Assembly (NCBI GenBank): GCA_034440615.1
Contig: JAOTOM010002297.1
Span: forward strand, 1 to 64,000
DNA length: 64,000 nt
Source of the DNA: Ashinkailepas kermadecensis
Lineage: Eukaryota > Arthropoda > Thecostraca > Neolepadidae
Reading direction: 5' to 3'
Shown: piece after piece, positions 1-11,140 of the stretch
Position numbering within the stretch: position 1 is the stretch's first letter
Layout: each line of letters starts with the position of its first letter
Notes under the pieces: generated by a model
Database searches by the model: none
What the model saw: the letters and a program-made list of their open reading frames with translations, nothing else
Told to the model about the DNA's origin: nothing
Translations under genes and position numbers: made by a program

Positions 1-284
1 TCATAAGACACCCATGGCAGGACACGTGCACAAACCTGGCAACAACAATATCAGCTAGGTCAGCCAGCCACAGTTGAAGGTAGGAATAGCGAACATCCAT
101 CAGCGTCAACTGACTGTTTCGATCGCATACGGCAACAATGCAACTGCCAGCTGCTCGGTAGACATGAGCGAGAACACCACGACGGTAGGCCAACGCTGCG
201 TCTCCGCAGAAGTCAACGTCCAAGCTAACGTCACTGTCGCCAATGTTCTGGCCACTTCCCGTGTCGCCGGGCCTCGCTATTGCC
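1..284. other. Unassigned sequence before the satellite
   Basis: No recognisable gene or repeat. An open frame runs from 74 into the satellite, but its second half is satellite sequence and the first half has no recognisable domain, so it is not called as a gene. Confidence 0.5.
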
Positions 285-3200
285 AGCGGTCAGTACCGAC
301 CAGTCGCATTAACCCGCCCCGTGTCGGTCAGTACCGACCAGTCACAATAACTCGCCACGTGTCGGCCAGTACCGACCAGTCGCATTAACCCACCCCGTGT
401 CGGCCAGTACCGACCAGTCGCGTTAACCTGCCCCGTGTCAGCCAGTATCGACCAGTCGCATTAACCCGTCCCATGTCGGCCATTACCGACCAGTCACAAT
501 AACCCGCCCCGTGTCGGCCAGTACCGACCAGTCGCGTTAACCCGCCCCGTGTCGGCCAGTACCGACCAGTCACAATAACCCGCCCCGTGTCGGCCAGTAC
601 CGACCAGTCGCGTTAACCCGCCGCGTGTCGGTCAGTACAGACCAGTCACAATAACCCGCCCCGTGTCGGCCAGTACCGACCAGTCGCGTTAACCCGCCCC
701 GTGTCGGCCAGTACCGACCAGTCGCGTTAACCCGCCCCGTGTCGGTCAGTACCGACCAGTCACAATAACCCGCCCCGTGTCGGCCAGTACCGACCAGTCA
801 CAATAACCCGCCCCGTGTCGGCCAGTACCGACCAGTCGCGTTAACCCGCCCCGTGTCGGTCAGTACAGACCAGTCACAATAACCCGCCCCGTGTCGGCCA
901 GTACCGACCAGTCGCGTTAACCCGCCCCGTGTCGGCCAGTACCGAGCAGTCGCATTAACCCGCCCCGTGTCGGCCAGTACCGACCAGTCACAATAACCCG
1001 CCCCGTGTCGGCCAGTACCGACCAGTCGCGTTAACCCCCCCCCGCGTGTCGGCCAGTACCGACCAGTCCCGTTAACCCGCCCCGTGTCGGCCAGTACCGA
1101 CCAGTCACAATAACCCGCCCCGTGTCGGCCAGTACCGACCAGTCGCGTTAACCCGCCCCGTGTCGGCCAGTACAGACCAGTCCAATAACCCGCCCCGTGT
1201 CGGCCAGTACCGACCAGTCGCGTTAACCCGCCCCGTGTCGGCCAGTACCGACCAGTCGCATTAACCCGCCCCGTGTCGGCCAGTACCGACCAGTCACAAT
1301 AACCCGCCCCGTGTCGGCCAGTACCGACCAGTCGCGTTAACCCGCCCCGTGTCGGCCAGTACCGACCAGTCACAATAACCCGCCCCGTGTCGGAGACCGA
1401 CCAGTCGCGTTAACCCGCCCCGTGTCGGTCAGTACAGACCAGTCACAATAACCCGCCCCGTGTCGGCCAGTACCGACCAGTCGCAATAACCCGCCCCGTG
1501 TCGGCCAGTACCGACCAGTCACAATAACCCGCCCCGTGTCGGCCAGTACCGACCAGTCGCATTAACCCGCCCCGTGTCGGCCAGTACCGACCAGTCGCAT
1601 TAACCCGCCCCGTGTCGGCCAGTACCGACCAGTCACAATAACCCGCCCTGTGTTGGCCAGTACCGACCAGTCACAATAACCTGCCCCGTGTCGGCCAGTA
1701 CCGACCAATCACAATAACCCGCCCCTGTGTCAGCCAGTACCGACCAGTCGCATTAACCTGCCCCGTGTCGGCCAGTACCGACCAGTCACAATAACCCGCC
1801 CCGTGTCAGCCAGTACCGACCAGTCGCATTAACCTGCCCCGTGTCGGCCAGTACCGACCAGTCACAATAACCCGCCCCGTGTCGGCCAGTACCGACCAGT
1901 CACAATAACCCGCCCCGTGTCGGCCAGTACCGACCAGTCACAATAACCCGCCCCGTGTCAGCCAGTACCGACCAGTCGCATTAACCTGCCCCGTGTCGGC
2001 CAGTACCGACCAGTCACAATAACCCGCCCCGTGTCAGCCAGTACCGACCAGTCGCATTAACCTGCCCCGTGTCGGCCAGTACCGACCAGTCACAATAACC
2101 CGCCCCGTGTCAGCCAGTACCGACCAGTCACAATAACCCGCCCCGTGTCGGCCAGTACCGACCAGTCGCGTTAACCCGCCCCGTGTCGGTCAGTACAGAC
2201 CAGTCACAATAACCCGCCCCGTGTCGGCCAGTACCGACCAGTCGCGTTAACCCGCCCCGTGTCGGCCAGTACCGACCAGTCACAATAACCCGCCCCGTGT
2301 CAGCCAGTACCGACCAGTCGCATTAACCTGCCCCGTGTCGGCCAGTACCGACCAGTCGCGTTAACCCGCCCCGTGTCGGTCAGTACCGACCAGTCGCATT
2401 AACCTGCCCCGTGTCGGCCAGTACCGACCAGTCGCGTTAACCCGCCCCGTGTCGGCCAGTACCGACCAGTCACAATAACCCGCCCCGTGTCAGCCAGTAC
2501 CGACCAGTCGCATTAACCTGCCCCGTGTCGGCCAGTACCGACCAGTCGCGTTAACCCGCCCCGTGTCGGCCAGTACAGACCAGTCACAATAACCCGCCCC
2601 GTGTCGGCCAGTACCGACCAGTCACAATAACCCGCCCCGTGTTGGCCAGTCGCATTAACCCGCCCCGTGTCGACCAGTACCGACCAGTCGCATTAACCCG
2701 CCCCGTGTCGGCCAGTACAGACCAGTCACAATAACCCGCCCCGTGTCGGCCATTACCGACCAGTCACAATAACCCGCCCCGTGTCAGCCAGTACCGACCA
2801 GTCGCATTAACCTGCCCCGTGTCGGCCAGTACCGACCAGTCGCGTTAACCCGCCCCGTGTCGGCCAGTACCGAGCAGTCGCATTAACCCGCCCCGTGTCG
2901 GCCAGTACCGACCAGTCACAATAACCCGCCCCGTGTCGGCCAGTACCGACCAGTCGCGTTAACCCGCCCCGTGTCGGCCAGTACCGACCAGTCCCGTTAA
3001 CCCGCCCCGTGTCGGCCAGTACCGACCAGTCACAATAACCCGCCCCGTGTCGGCCAGTACCGACCAGTCGCGTTAACCCGCCCCGTGTCGGTCAGTACAG
3101 ACCAGTCACAATAACCCGCCCCGTGTCGGCCAGTACCGACCAGTCGCGTTAACCCGCCCCGTGTCGGCCAGTACCGACCAGTCGCATTAACCCGCCCCGT

Positions 3201-3612
3201 GTCGGCCAGTACCGACCAGTCGCGTTAACCCTCCCCGTGTCGGTCAGTACCGACCAGTCACAATAACCCGCCCCGTGTCGGCCAGTACCGACCAGTCGCA
3301 TTAACCTGCCCCGTGTCGGCCAGTACCGACCAGTCACAATAACCCGCCCCGTGTCGGCCAGTACCGACCAGTCACAATAACCCGCCCCGTGTCGGCCAGT
3401 CGCATTAACCCGCCCCGTGTCGACCAGTACCGACCAGTCGCATTAACCCGCCCCGTGTCGGCCAGTACCGACCAGTCGCATTAACCCACCCAGTGTCGGC
3501 CAGTACCGACCAGTCGCATTAACCCGCCCCGTGTCGGCTAGTACCGACCAGTCGCATTAACCCGCCCCGTGTCGGCCAGTACCGAGCAGTCGCATTAACC
3601 CGCCCCGTTTCG
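285..3612. repeat. 38-bp satellite array, about 88 copies
   Basis: Tandem 38-bp unit built on CGCCCCGTGTCGGCCAGTAC followed by CGACCAGTC and a variable 9-bp end. Two main end variants, CACAATAAC and CGCGTTAAC or CGCATTAAC, are interspersed and often alternate, giving a partial 76-bp higher-order period. Each unit has a small TCGG/CCGA inverted repeat around CCAGTA. A few units are shortened or carry CAGTACAGAC. Because 38 is not a multiple of three and stops are rare, open frames appear on the minus strand (for example 798-1373). They are artefacts of the repeat. Confidence 0.97.
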
Positions 3613-3910
3613 GCGCATCTTTTTACGCCCTTACCCCTCAGGTGTTTTGGCGATGGGAAGAAAAAACGGCGGCGAGCAGCACTGCTAAATTGCCAGCACC
3701 ATTTCTTTCATCTCATCTGCGTCTGATGTGGAAGTTCCAACCTCACGTCAAGTAAGGTAGTTGACCTAGCTCAGATAAAATATGACCATCTCCAAAAATG
3801 TTTTTAGGATTAACAACTCATCTAGATGACAAGATTTTGAAATGAAACTTGCTACGTTAGTACAATTTGGCAGTGACTACGACATGTATATCTCGGATCT
3901 CCGTCTGTGG
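3613..3910. other. Unassigned spacer
   Basis: Non-repetitive spacer between the satellite and the TTAA element. No gene-like pattern seen. Confidence 0.4.
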
Positions 3911-4860
3911 TTAACTCGCGCGCTGGAGGGGGGGGGCGAAATCCGCCACCCCTCCGGTTTTTCGTACATAACTCCAGATTTTACCGGTCGATATACGCCA
4001 TTTTTTGCGTACATGCTTAGAAATGACCGGCGCGTCGTTTAAAGCAAGATACATTTCAATCGGCCGAGTTTTTATTTTTTAATTTTACTTTACTTTACTT
4101 TAACGGGCCCAGTTAGGGGCAGTTAAAGTAAAAAAATTCGTAGCGCGAGACCACAAAAATCGGCGCTGATGCGCTTCCCGTACATCCGCAAAAGGGCAGT
4201 GTTCTTGGTAACACTAGCGACTTGTTTGATGTATATTGATATGCTATATAGTTTCAAGGTCATGTTAGGTCACCGAGGTCAAGTTCATGACAGGTTAATG
4301 GAACCAAACTTGGTCAACTGGAATTTTGTCATAAATGCACTACTGTTTGTCATTGTGTACCTAAGCGTTTCCATACTTTATTCATGTACTTCACTCCTTT
4401 CTTCGCGAAGCCGAGCGCCGAGCTGCCCGACGAAGCAGTCGGGCGAGCGGCCCGGTTCCGGTAACTGGAACAGGTAACTGGCCTGATAAAGTTCTGCTAT
4501 ATAGGTGACATGAGGTCAAATGTCGGATCTAGCATCTGTATTGCATCATTAGTAATGTCCAAAACATCATTGATGCCCATTTTTGAGCATTTAAACACAA
4601 TCACAGTGATCCATAACAATGACAAGCCAAGCCACGCAAAACAATACAATTTTGACAAATGTGACCTCATTTGACCTTGAAGATATTGACCTAAGGCCAT
4701 GAAATTTGCACCCAATAGAGTTCACTACCGTACCCATCCATTCTGCGAGTTTCGTTCCTCCAGCTTTAATAGGAGCCGAGATCTAAGGAGGGGGCTGAAT
4801 CCACCCCCCACCCCCCTCCAGCGCGCGTAATTTTCAGAGGCCCTCCCGGGCGCGTGTTGA
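3911..4860 (+). mobile_element. TTAA-flanked non-autonomous DNA element, copy 1
   Basis: Starts TTAACTCGCGCGCTGGAGGG and ends with GGGCGCGTGTTGA, the damaged inverse of the start. It matches 22292-23216 along its length, including the interior (ACCGGTCGATATACGC, GGCGCGTCGTTTAAAGCAAG, the TCAAGGTCATGTTAGGTCAC block and the CTGCCCGACGAAGCAGTCGG hairpin). The right end carries the terminal motif twice: an inner CCTCCAGCGCGCGTAA about 30 bp before the outer end. No transposase frame is present. The right TTAA has become TTGA. TTAA targets suggest mobilisation by a piggyBac- or Kolobok-type transposase, which is inference. Confidence 0.8.
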
Positions 4861-5545
4861 GTTAGTGACCTGACGTCACAGCCAATTTCCCTATTTTGTA
4901 AGATGTATGTTCTTCTAACTGCATCTTCCTTTAGCATGCATGCAGAAATACGATGATTCTGAATTCGTGTGCTTAGAATTCATGCCCAGTTGAGGTCCTT
5001 ATTCAATTTGCTTGACCTCCGTTAGGTGACCTGAGGCCAGGGCAAGACAAGGCGAGCTAAGTGGTCAAAACCTAGTTAGACACTTCTGTTTGCATGACTT
5101 ACTCCGAGCTTCCATAGCCTAAATAGCATCAAACTTGCATTCGACGATCTAAATTGGCCAATGGAACTACAACCATTAATCATAGTCAAGGTCATCCTAG
5201 GTCAGTTTCTTATAACATTTTTAAAATAGTTTTTAAGGCGTTAGTTTTTAATACGTGAAAATATATTGAAAGAAAGTTTACCATATGACACTAATTTGCA
5301 GTGCTTACAACACGTATGTATTGAAATTGTGTTTAGGGTCAGGTCAATGATCTGATGTCACTGCCAATTTTGGTCCACGATGAACCAATGTGACTAATTT
5401 TGAAAATGTGCTGTGTAATTAGCTAACTAGCTGGCACGCGTTTTACCTCTGCGTTTTCACAACAAATAGGGGGATACATTTTTAACACCTTTTCTTCTGA
5501 AAAACCGCCATTTTGAGTCTCAACATATTTTAAAACTAAAACACT
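4861..5545. other. AT-rich spacer with AGGTCA-type motifs
   Basis: No gene seen. Contains scattered TGACCT/AGGTCA half-sites, for example 5016-5035 and TCAAGGTCA near 5187. Probably decayed transposon sequence. Confidence 0.4.
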
Positions 5546-5690
5546 GGGTCATGTTCGGAGACCAATTGATCAAGGGATTTCCAATGATACCCTGTTGGCT
5601 TTCGTGCACCACTTAGTTTGGACGTTAGAGGGGGTCGTCAACCACCCAGACTGGGTGTGAGGATCTGAAGGATACGGGCACATATTATCC
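5546..5690 (+). mobile_element. Fragment of the G-tract element family (right end)
   Basis: Aligns by eye with the right end of 36112-36790 and 44325-45001: a CTTAGTTTGGA block, GATTAGAGGGGG or GTTAGAGGGGG, a GGGTGTGAGGAT box, then TATTATCC. Only the right end is recognisable here. Confidence 0.5.
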
Positions 5691-5794
5691 GTTTTTGCTA
5701 GACGCGGGCACCGATATACCAGTATTGCCATTAGCGGGAGCGGTTAGCGCTTCGGTCATAGACGATGAAGGTTAATCGCAGTCTCACAGGACCA

Positions 5795-6333
5795 AAACGG
5801 TTACCCGTCCGTCCTCGCCGGACGATGGTTGCCTGTCTGTCCTCGCTGGACGAGCTACCCGCCCGTCCCCGCCAGACGACGGACGACGGTTACCCGCCCG
5901 TCCTCTCCGGAGGACAGCTACCCGCCCGTCCTCGCCGGAGGACAGCTACCCGCCCGTCCTCGTTGGAGGACAGCTACCCGCCCGTCCTCGCCGGAGGACA
6001 GCTACCCGCCCGTCCTCGCCGGAGGACAGCTACCCGCCCGTCCTCGCCGGAGGACAGCTACCCGCCCGTCCTCGCCGGAGGACAGCTACCCGCCCGTCCT
6101 CTTCGGAGGACGGTTACACCCGCCCGTCCTCGCCGGAGGACAGCTACCCACCCGTCCTCTCCGGAGGACAGCTACCCGCCCGTCCTCGCCGGAGGACAGC
6201 TACCCGCCCGTCCTCTTCGGAGGACGGTTACACCCGCCCGTCCTCGCCGGAGGACAGCTACCCACCCGTCCTCTCCGGAGGACAGCTACCCGCCCGTTCT
6301 CGCCGGAGGACAGCTACCCGCCCGTCCGGTATC
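5795..6333. repeat. 28-bp minisatellite with 114-bp higher-order repeat
   Basis: About 19 tandem copies of a 28-bp unit containing CAGCTACCCGCCCGTCCTC and GCCGGAGGA. A variant unit with CTCTTCGGAGGACGGTTACA occurs at 6091 and again at 6205, so a 114-bp block (four units plus 2 bp) has been duplicated. Three overlapping open frames here simply translate the 84-bp (3 x 28) period. Confidence 0.95.
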
Positions 6334-7095
6334 GATGGCGTCGCGAGCCCAGCTGCCGCTATGCTAAGTGTCTGTGGTTGGCGCTTCACTAATCCCGTAG
6401 CAAGGCTCGCTTGGTGCCGCGCTGGCCACCCGTCGTGACCGTCCGCCGACGTACGGAAGGGCGAATGGAGTCCCCGTGCTGACCTTGAGCATGGCAGCTT
6501 TTGCGGATCTGTGGCACTTCCACATGGCGGATGGCCAAGGAAGGCCTGACATCGAACGTTGACGCGCCCTTGACATGTGTGGCGTGCTTACGCTTTGTCA
6601 GTGCTTATCGGTGTCTGGTGGAATTATAAGAAGCTCGGCTGGAATGAATTAAGCTGTAGTATATTGAGAAGGAAAAAATGAACGCGTATTTTCTTGACCT
6701 CGATGACACATGACTCGATGACTCATCGACCTTGAGAACATTTTGTCGTGCTGCTTTGCGATGAAAGAAGCGCCGCTCCAACTGTTCTTATCCCCGACAT
6801 TGGAGGCGCTCACAACACCAATGGCGGGGGGGGGGCGAGGGGTCAAGCCAGCATTGGAGGAGCTCGGGCCCCTCCAAGAGTACACAAAACGACGCTCCTG
6901 CTAGGTACATAACTACCTAAGTGATGAGCATACATGCTTGACAACAAATGAGCTTGCAATGAATTAAAATAGTTCCATAACGTGCTCGACGCATTATTTG
7001 TATACTTCATGCAAATGAATCTCATAGAACCCAGCAATGTTAGGCTGTACAACGGGAAATTGCGTCGAAACCGACCATGCCCGTTATCCCCGGCA
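6334..7095. other. Unassigned spacer
   Basis: No gene or repeat family recognised; a G9 run lies near 6829. Confidence 0.4.
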
Positions 7096-7250
7096 GTGTA
7101 GCATCAGCGAATCCGTCAGCAGTGTAGCATCAGCAGTGTAGCGTCAGTAGTGTAGCATCAGCAGTGTAGCGTCAGCAGTTTATCGTCAGCAGTGTAGCGT
7201 CAGCAGTGTAGCGTCAGCAGTGTAGCGTCAGCAGTGTAACGTCAGCACCT
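7096..7250. repeat. 14-bp minisatellite
   Basis: About 11 copies of GTGTAGCGTCAGCA with GTGTAGCATCAGCA variants; spacing is exactly 14 bp at 7206, 7220 and 7234. Confidence 0.93.
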
Positions 7251-7325
7251 ACCTGACGCCTGGACGTGGGCCACCAGTGGGTTGGTGATGATCTCCTGCA
7301 GGGAGGACTGGGTACGCCGGCCGCC

Positions 7326-7771
7326 GCCGACATACCACGGCGTCTGACTGACGGTGCGACTGTACTTGTTGTAGCGACCTGCCGGCGAACGTACAGCGCA
7401 CATCACTCAGCCGACATACCACGGGGTCTGACTGACGGTGCGACTGTACTTGTTGTAGCGACCTGCCGGCGAACGTACGGCGCACATCACTCAGCCGACA
7501 TACCACGACGTCTGACTGACGTCTGACTGACGTCTGACTGACGTCTGACTGACGTCTGACTGACTGACGTCTGACTGACTGACGGTGCGACTGTACTTGT
7601 TGTAGCGACCTGCCGGCGAACGTACAGCGCACATCACTCAGCCGTTACATGCCACTCCCCGCCGACATACCACGGCGTCTGACTGACGGTGCGACTGTAC
7701 TTGTTGTAGCGACCTGCCGGCGAACGTACAGCGCACATCACTCAGCCGTTACATGCCACTCCCCCACCCAC
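7326..7771. repeat. 84-bp tandem repeat with an inner 12-bp expansion
   Basis: Unit begins GCCGACATACCACGG at 7326, 7410, 7494 and 7661. The third unit is stretched by a local expansion of GACGTCTGACT at about 7508-7590; the fourth follows an extra CGTTACATGCCACTCCCC. Since 84 is a multiple of three, frames stay open across units, but there is no recognisable protein. Confidence 0.93.
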
Positions 7772-8353
7772 CACGCACAGCAATCGTCAGTCCTCCACGG
7801 CCAAATGCTTGGGTTAAAAGACAAGTCGGATGCCTTTCACTTGAACGGTCACACCGTGCTCATTGGAAACGCGAGGTCCAAAAGGGGTACCATTTCAATA
7901 ATATTTTATGTCTGCTATCTTTCAGGACCATGACGAACAATAAAAAACCATATGGATTATATATACATACATACATACATAGTGTATCGTAGTACCCATA
8001 AGCTTTTTGGTATTGCAGCAGTATGTATGTATGATGCATGTTAACAATTATCCTTCAAGGAGACTATTAAGACGTCGAGCCAGGATAAGCGATGGCTAAC
8101 AACGACCATACGAAGCATTCATCAACGAGGATGATATTAAAAACAACACATCAGTTCTCAATACGCAGGGTACAAAAATGGTGGATTTGTATGTAGTTTG
8201 GATATTTGGGAGCTTCAGCTGCTTCTGCAATACTGCACCCTCCGCCCCCCCCCCACCAGTGGGGGATTTAACAGGCCAGAAGTAGCGATGTAACATCTGG
8301 CCCCAGCCTGTTGGAGGACTTAGTAAAACACGACCGTAGCGCGGGACGCCTAA
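7772..8353. other. Unassigned spacer
   Basis: No gene recognised. A short (CATA)n tract lies at about 7965-7981 and a C9 run near 8251. Confidence 0.4.
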
Positions 8354-8801
8354 CTGAGTGTCCTGCCACGTGGATTAAACTACACGACCTCGGCCATTCT
8401 CGAGTGTCGCGGGCGGGGCACCCAACTGAGTGTCCTGCCACGTGGATTAAGATATACGACCCCGGCCAATCTCGAGTGGCGCGCGCGGGGCACCCAACTG
8501 AGTGTCCTGGCACGTGGATTAAAATACACGACCCCGGCCATTATCGAGTGGCGCGCGCGGGGCACCTAACTGAGTGTCCTGGCACGTAGATTAAAATACA
8601 CGACCACGGCCATTCTCGAGTGGCGCGCGCGGGGCACCCAACTGAGTGTCCTGGCACGTGGATTAAAATATACGACCTCGGCCATTATCGAGTGGCGCGC
8701 GCGGGGCACCCAACTGAGTGTCCTGGCACGTAGATTAAAATACACGACCCCGGCCATTATCGAGTGGCGCGCGCGGGGCACCCAACTGAGTGTCCTCGTG
8801 G
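8354..8801. repeat. 72-bp tandem repeat, about 6.2 copies
   Basis: Unit starts CTGAGTGTCC at 8354, 8426, 8498, 8570, 8642, 8714 and 8786, exactly 72 bp apart. Each unit holds CACGTGGATTAA, an ACGACC-CGGCCA core, TCGAGTGGCGCGCGCGG and GGCACCCAA. Open frames on both strands follow from the 24-codon period. Confidence 0.95.
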
Positions 8802-8843
8802 AAACTATTATGCTCATGTATTACTTATAGTTTGCAGTTGGTT

Positions 8844-9260
8844 ATGGAGAAAATCCCTCCGGACTGTCTCCCGATTGAGTCGTCGATTGTGGACACGAAA
8901 AGGGCGACCGACTTGATCACCAAGAACTTAAAAGGAAAGTCAGTTAAGTGTGAGCGAGCCCAGGGCAAATTCAGAAGTCAGTTTGCGACTTATCATTCTG
9001 GAGACGAGGTGTTCTACGTGTCCCTAACGCGTGGTGACCACGTCGTGAGTGATGATGAAGCTAAGACCCGGCTTGATGACGAGGCCGTGGAGGGAGCGCG
9101 AGGGCGACCAGGTAGAATCTAAGCTCAGCGCCCGTTCTCAGCGTCGGGCGTCCTCAAGAGTTGCTCAACAGCACAGTTTTCTGTAGCTCGTGGAGGCTGC
9201 TAGGCAAAGTGCTTGTGCTGAGGGCATGAAAGACGCGGCTTTCGTGCTGCGACAGGTGGG
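8844..9260 (+). pseudogene. Unidentified coding-like remnant
   Basis: A frame opening at ATG 8844 (start MEKIPPDCLPIESS) runs to TAA at 9120 with a protein-like, charged composition (KRATDLITKNLKGK, DDEAKTRLDDEAVEG). Past the stop the same strand still reads like an Arg/Ala/Gln-rich helix (SARSQRRASSRVAQQ) to about 9260, with further stops. I recognise no family. It could be the remnant of a transposon ORF or an exon, or chance. Everything beyond the open frame itself is inference. Confidence 0.2.
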
Positions 9261-10894
9261 CGAATAACCGAATCGGCCCAGCAAATTCGCCGGGCTCTCA
9301 GAAACTCTAAAGTGAGCCAACTCGAGCGCGTGTCAGGAGACCGGGCGGTGGCAATGTGTGTCAGCTGACTTGTCTGTGCACGGCTACCGTATGGTCCGCC
9401 GAGTGACGAATGATGCGGCGAAGACAGACATCCTGCCTGCTTATGTAAAGGTGCATGAGGCCAAGGTAGAGTGCTATCCGGCAGTCAACAGCATGCAATT
9501 CACCCAGACGTCAGTTCTCTTGGATCATACATCAGCTCTCTACAGGCTCTACTGGATCATACGTCGCAGCGGCTGGTGGCATGTCTGCCGTCTGTCGCCC
9601 GTACGGACTCAGCTTCACCTGCCGACCAGCAGTCGACGTCATCCAGCACCTGCACTTCGGCCGTGCTTCACGTCAAATGGGAATTTCACGAAGCTACAGG
9701 GCAAGTTGTATACAAACAGATGGGAGACGGCGATGTAGCTGCAGAACAAAATCTGTTCTGTACCACTCTGATGCCTTCGCAACTAACAGTGGGTGGCACT
9801 TGCGTCTGGACCAACCCACGCCGTCTTCAATCCGCTTCTGCCGGCCGTTGCGGATCCAGTACAAGCGCGAGACAGCAGAGGCCTCCCGGAAAGAACGAGA
9901 CAGTGACGTACTCAGTAGACGTATCCGAGATACGTCTACTACGTCGCCGGAACAGGCGGTACCAGTTTCAGAGTGGCGTACAATGTTCAACTCACCATGA
10001 TTCACAGCAAGGTGGTGGACACTCTGACTAACACCGGGAGCAGCAGCATGACATGTACCATTTCTGGGTGCACACCTCGTTAGATGAATGACCTGTCTGC
10101 TGCCGCTGCTCGACCTACCCGCGAGGGTGCATGCCAGCTCGGTCTCTCAACTATGCATGCCTGGATTCGATGCATTGAGTGCCTTCTCCACATTTCTTAC
10201 CGCCTGGAGGTCAAAGTGTGGGCAGTGTCAGGCGAAGAAAACAAGATGCGTGTGAAAGAAAGAAGGAAATAATTACATCAATAGTTCCTGGAGAGACTGG
10301 ATCTTGCCGTGGATCAGCCATGTGTTAGGTAGGTAGGTACGTCTGACGACGGGAACACGGCTCGGCGTGCCTTCAGAGACCCATATTTTACTTGTGTGTC
10401 ATATCTTAGGGATGTATTTTGGAATAATTTCAGCCACTTAAGACAAGATCTTGGATCTATTCTGCGGCGCAATTATAAAGTCACATTTACAGTGCAGAAT
10501 GCTCGCATAGCAAACGCTAACTAATAATTATCCCATAGATGAGTGCCCACGGACTTCGCTTATGACGTCATTATGACGTCAGTATGACCGGACGTCGATC
10601 TTTTAAAACGAGGTACACTAGATACTCATGTAGGTATGTGCACAATTTGAGCTCTCTACCTCAATTGGTTCCAGAGATATTTCGCGGAAGCAAAATGAGG
10701 GGAGGGGAATGTTCCCTTCACTCTTGTAGGCATTACCTCTGAAATTCCTGGGTTAAGCAATCTTTAAGACAATAGAGCTTCTCCATATGTTCGAAATGTG
10801 AAGCTCTTTCGGTTAAGACCAAAATCGCCCCTGTAACTAGCATACTTTGTCCGCAATGATTTATGGCCAGTTTTTCCCTCGAGTTATCACAGTG
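9261..10894. other. Unassigned; includes paired TGACGTCA sites
   Basis: Several short overlapping frames between 9358 and 10272 have no recognisable domain and stops in all frames. Two perfect CRE-type palindromes TGACGTCA lie at 10563 and 10574. A (GGTA)n run is near 10328. Confidence 0.4.
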
Positions 10895-11023
10895 TGTACT
10901 GGTGAGGCCACATCGAGCCGCAACACTGGTGAGGCTACACCGAGCCACTACACTAGTGAGGCCACACCGAGCCACTACACTGGTGAGGCCACACCGAGCC
11001 GCTACACTGGTGATGGCGTGGCT
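10895..11023. repeat. 27-bp minisatellite
   Basis: About 4.5 copies of a 27-bp unit ACTGGTGAGGCCACACCGAG plus CCACTAC, ending in a partial copy. Confidence 0.93.
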
Positions 11024-11029
11024 CCACCA

Positions 11030-11110
11030 GTGAAATATTGCCGTGCAATATATATTGCATATTGTATATACAATATACAACTCAATTCAAAACAATATAC
11101 AATGCAATAT
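11030..11110. repeat. AT-rich imperfect inverted repeat
   Basis: Blocks of GCAATATATATTGCATATTG and CAATATACAATGCAATATAT face each other around an AACTCAATTCAAAAC centre. Confidence 0.6.
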
Positions 11111-11140
11111 ATCACCTGTCACAGTTCAGTGACAGGTGAT
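11111..11140. other. Perfect 12-bp stem-loop at the CR1 5' junction
   Basis: ATCACCTGTCAC, a 6-nt loop AGTTCA, then GTGACAGGTGAT. The right arm is also the first recognisable CR1 coding sequence. Confidence 0.85.

Noticed and set aside
798..1373. 191-codon minus-strand frame in the satellite
   Set aside because: Pure 38-bp satellite read through three frames per 114 bp; no sign of selection on coding.
5765..6392. Proline/arginine-rich protein genes
   Set aside because: Overlapping frames over a 28-bp array on the same strand; period of 84 bp explains the open frames.
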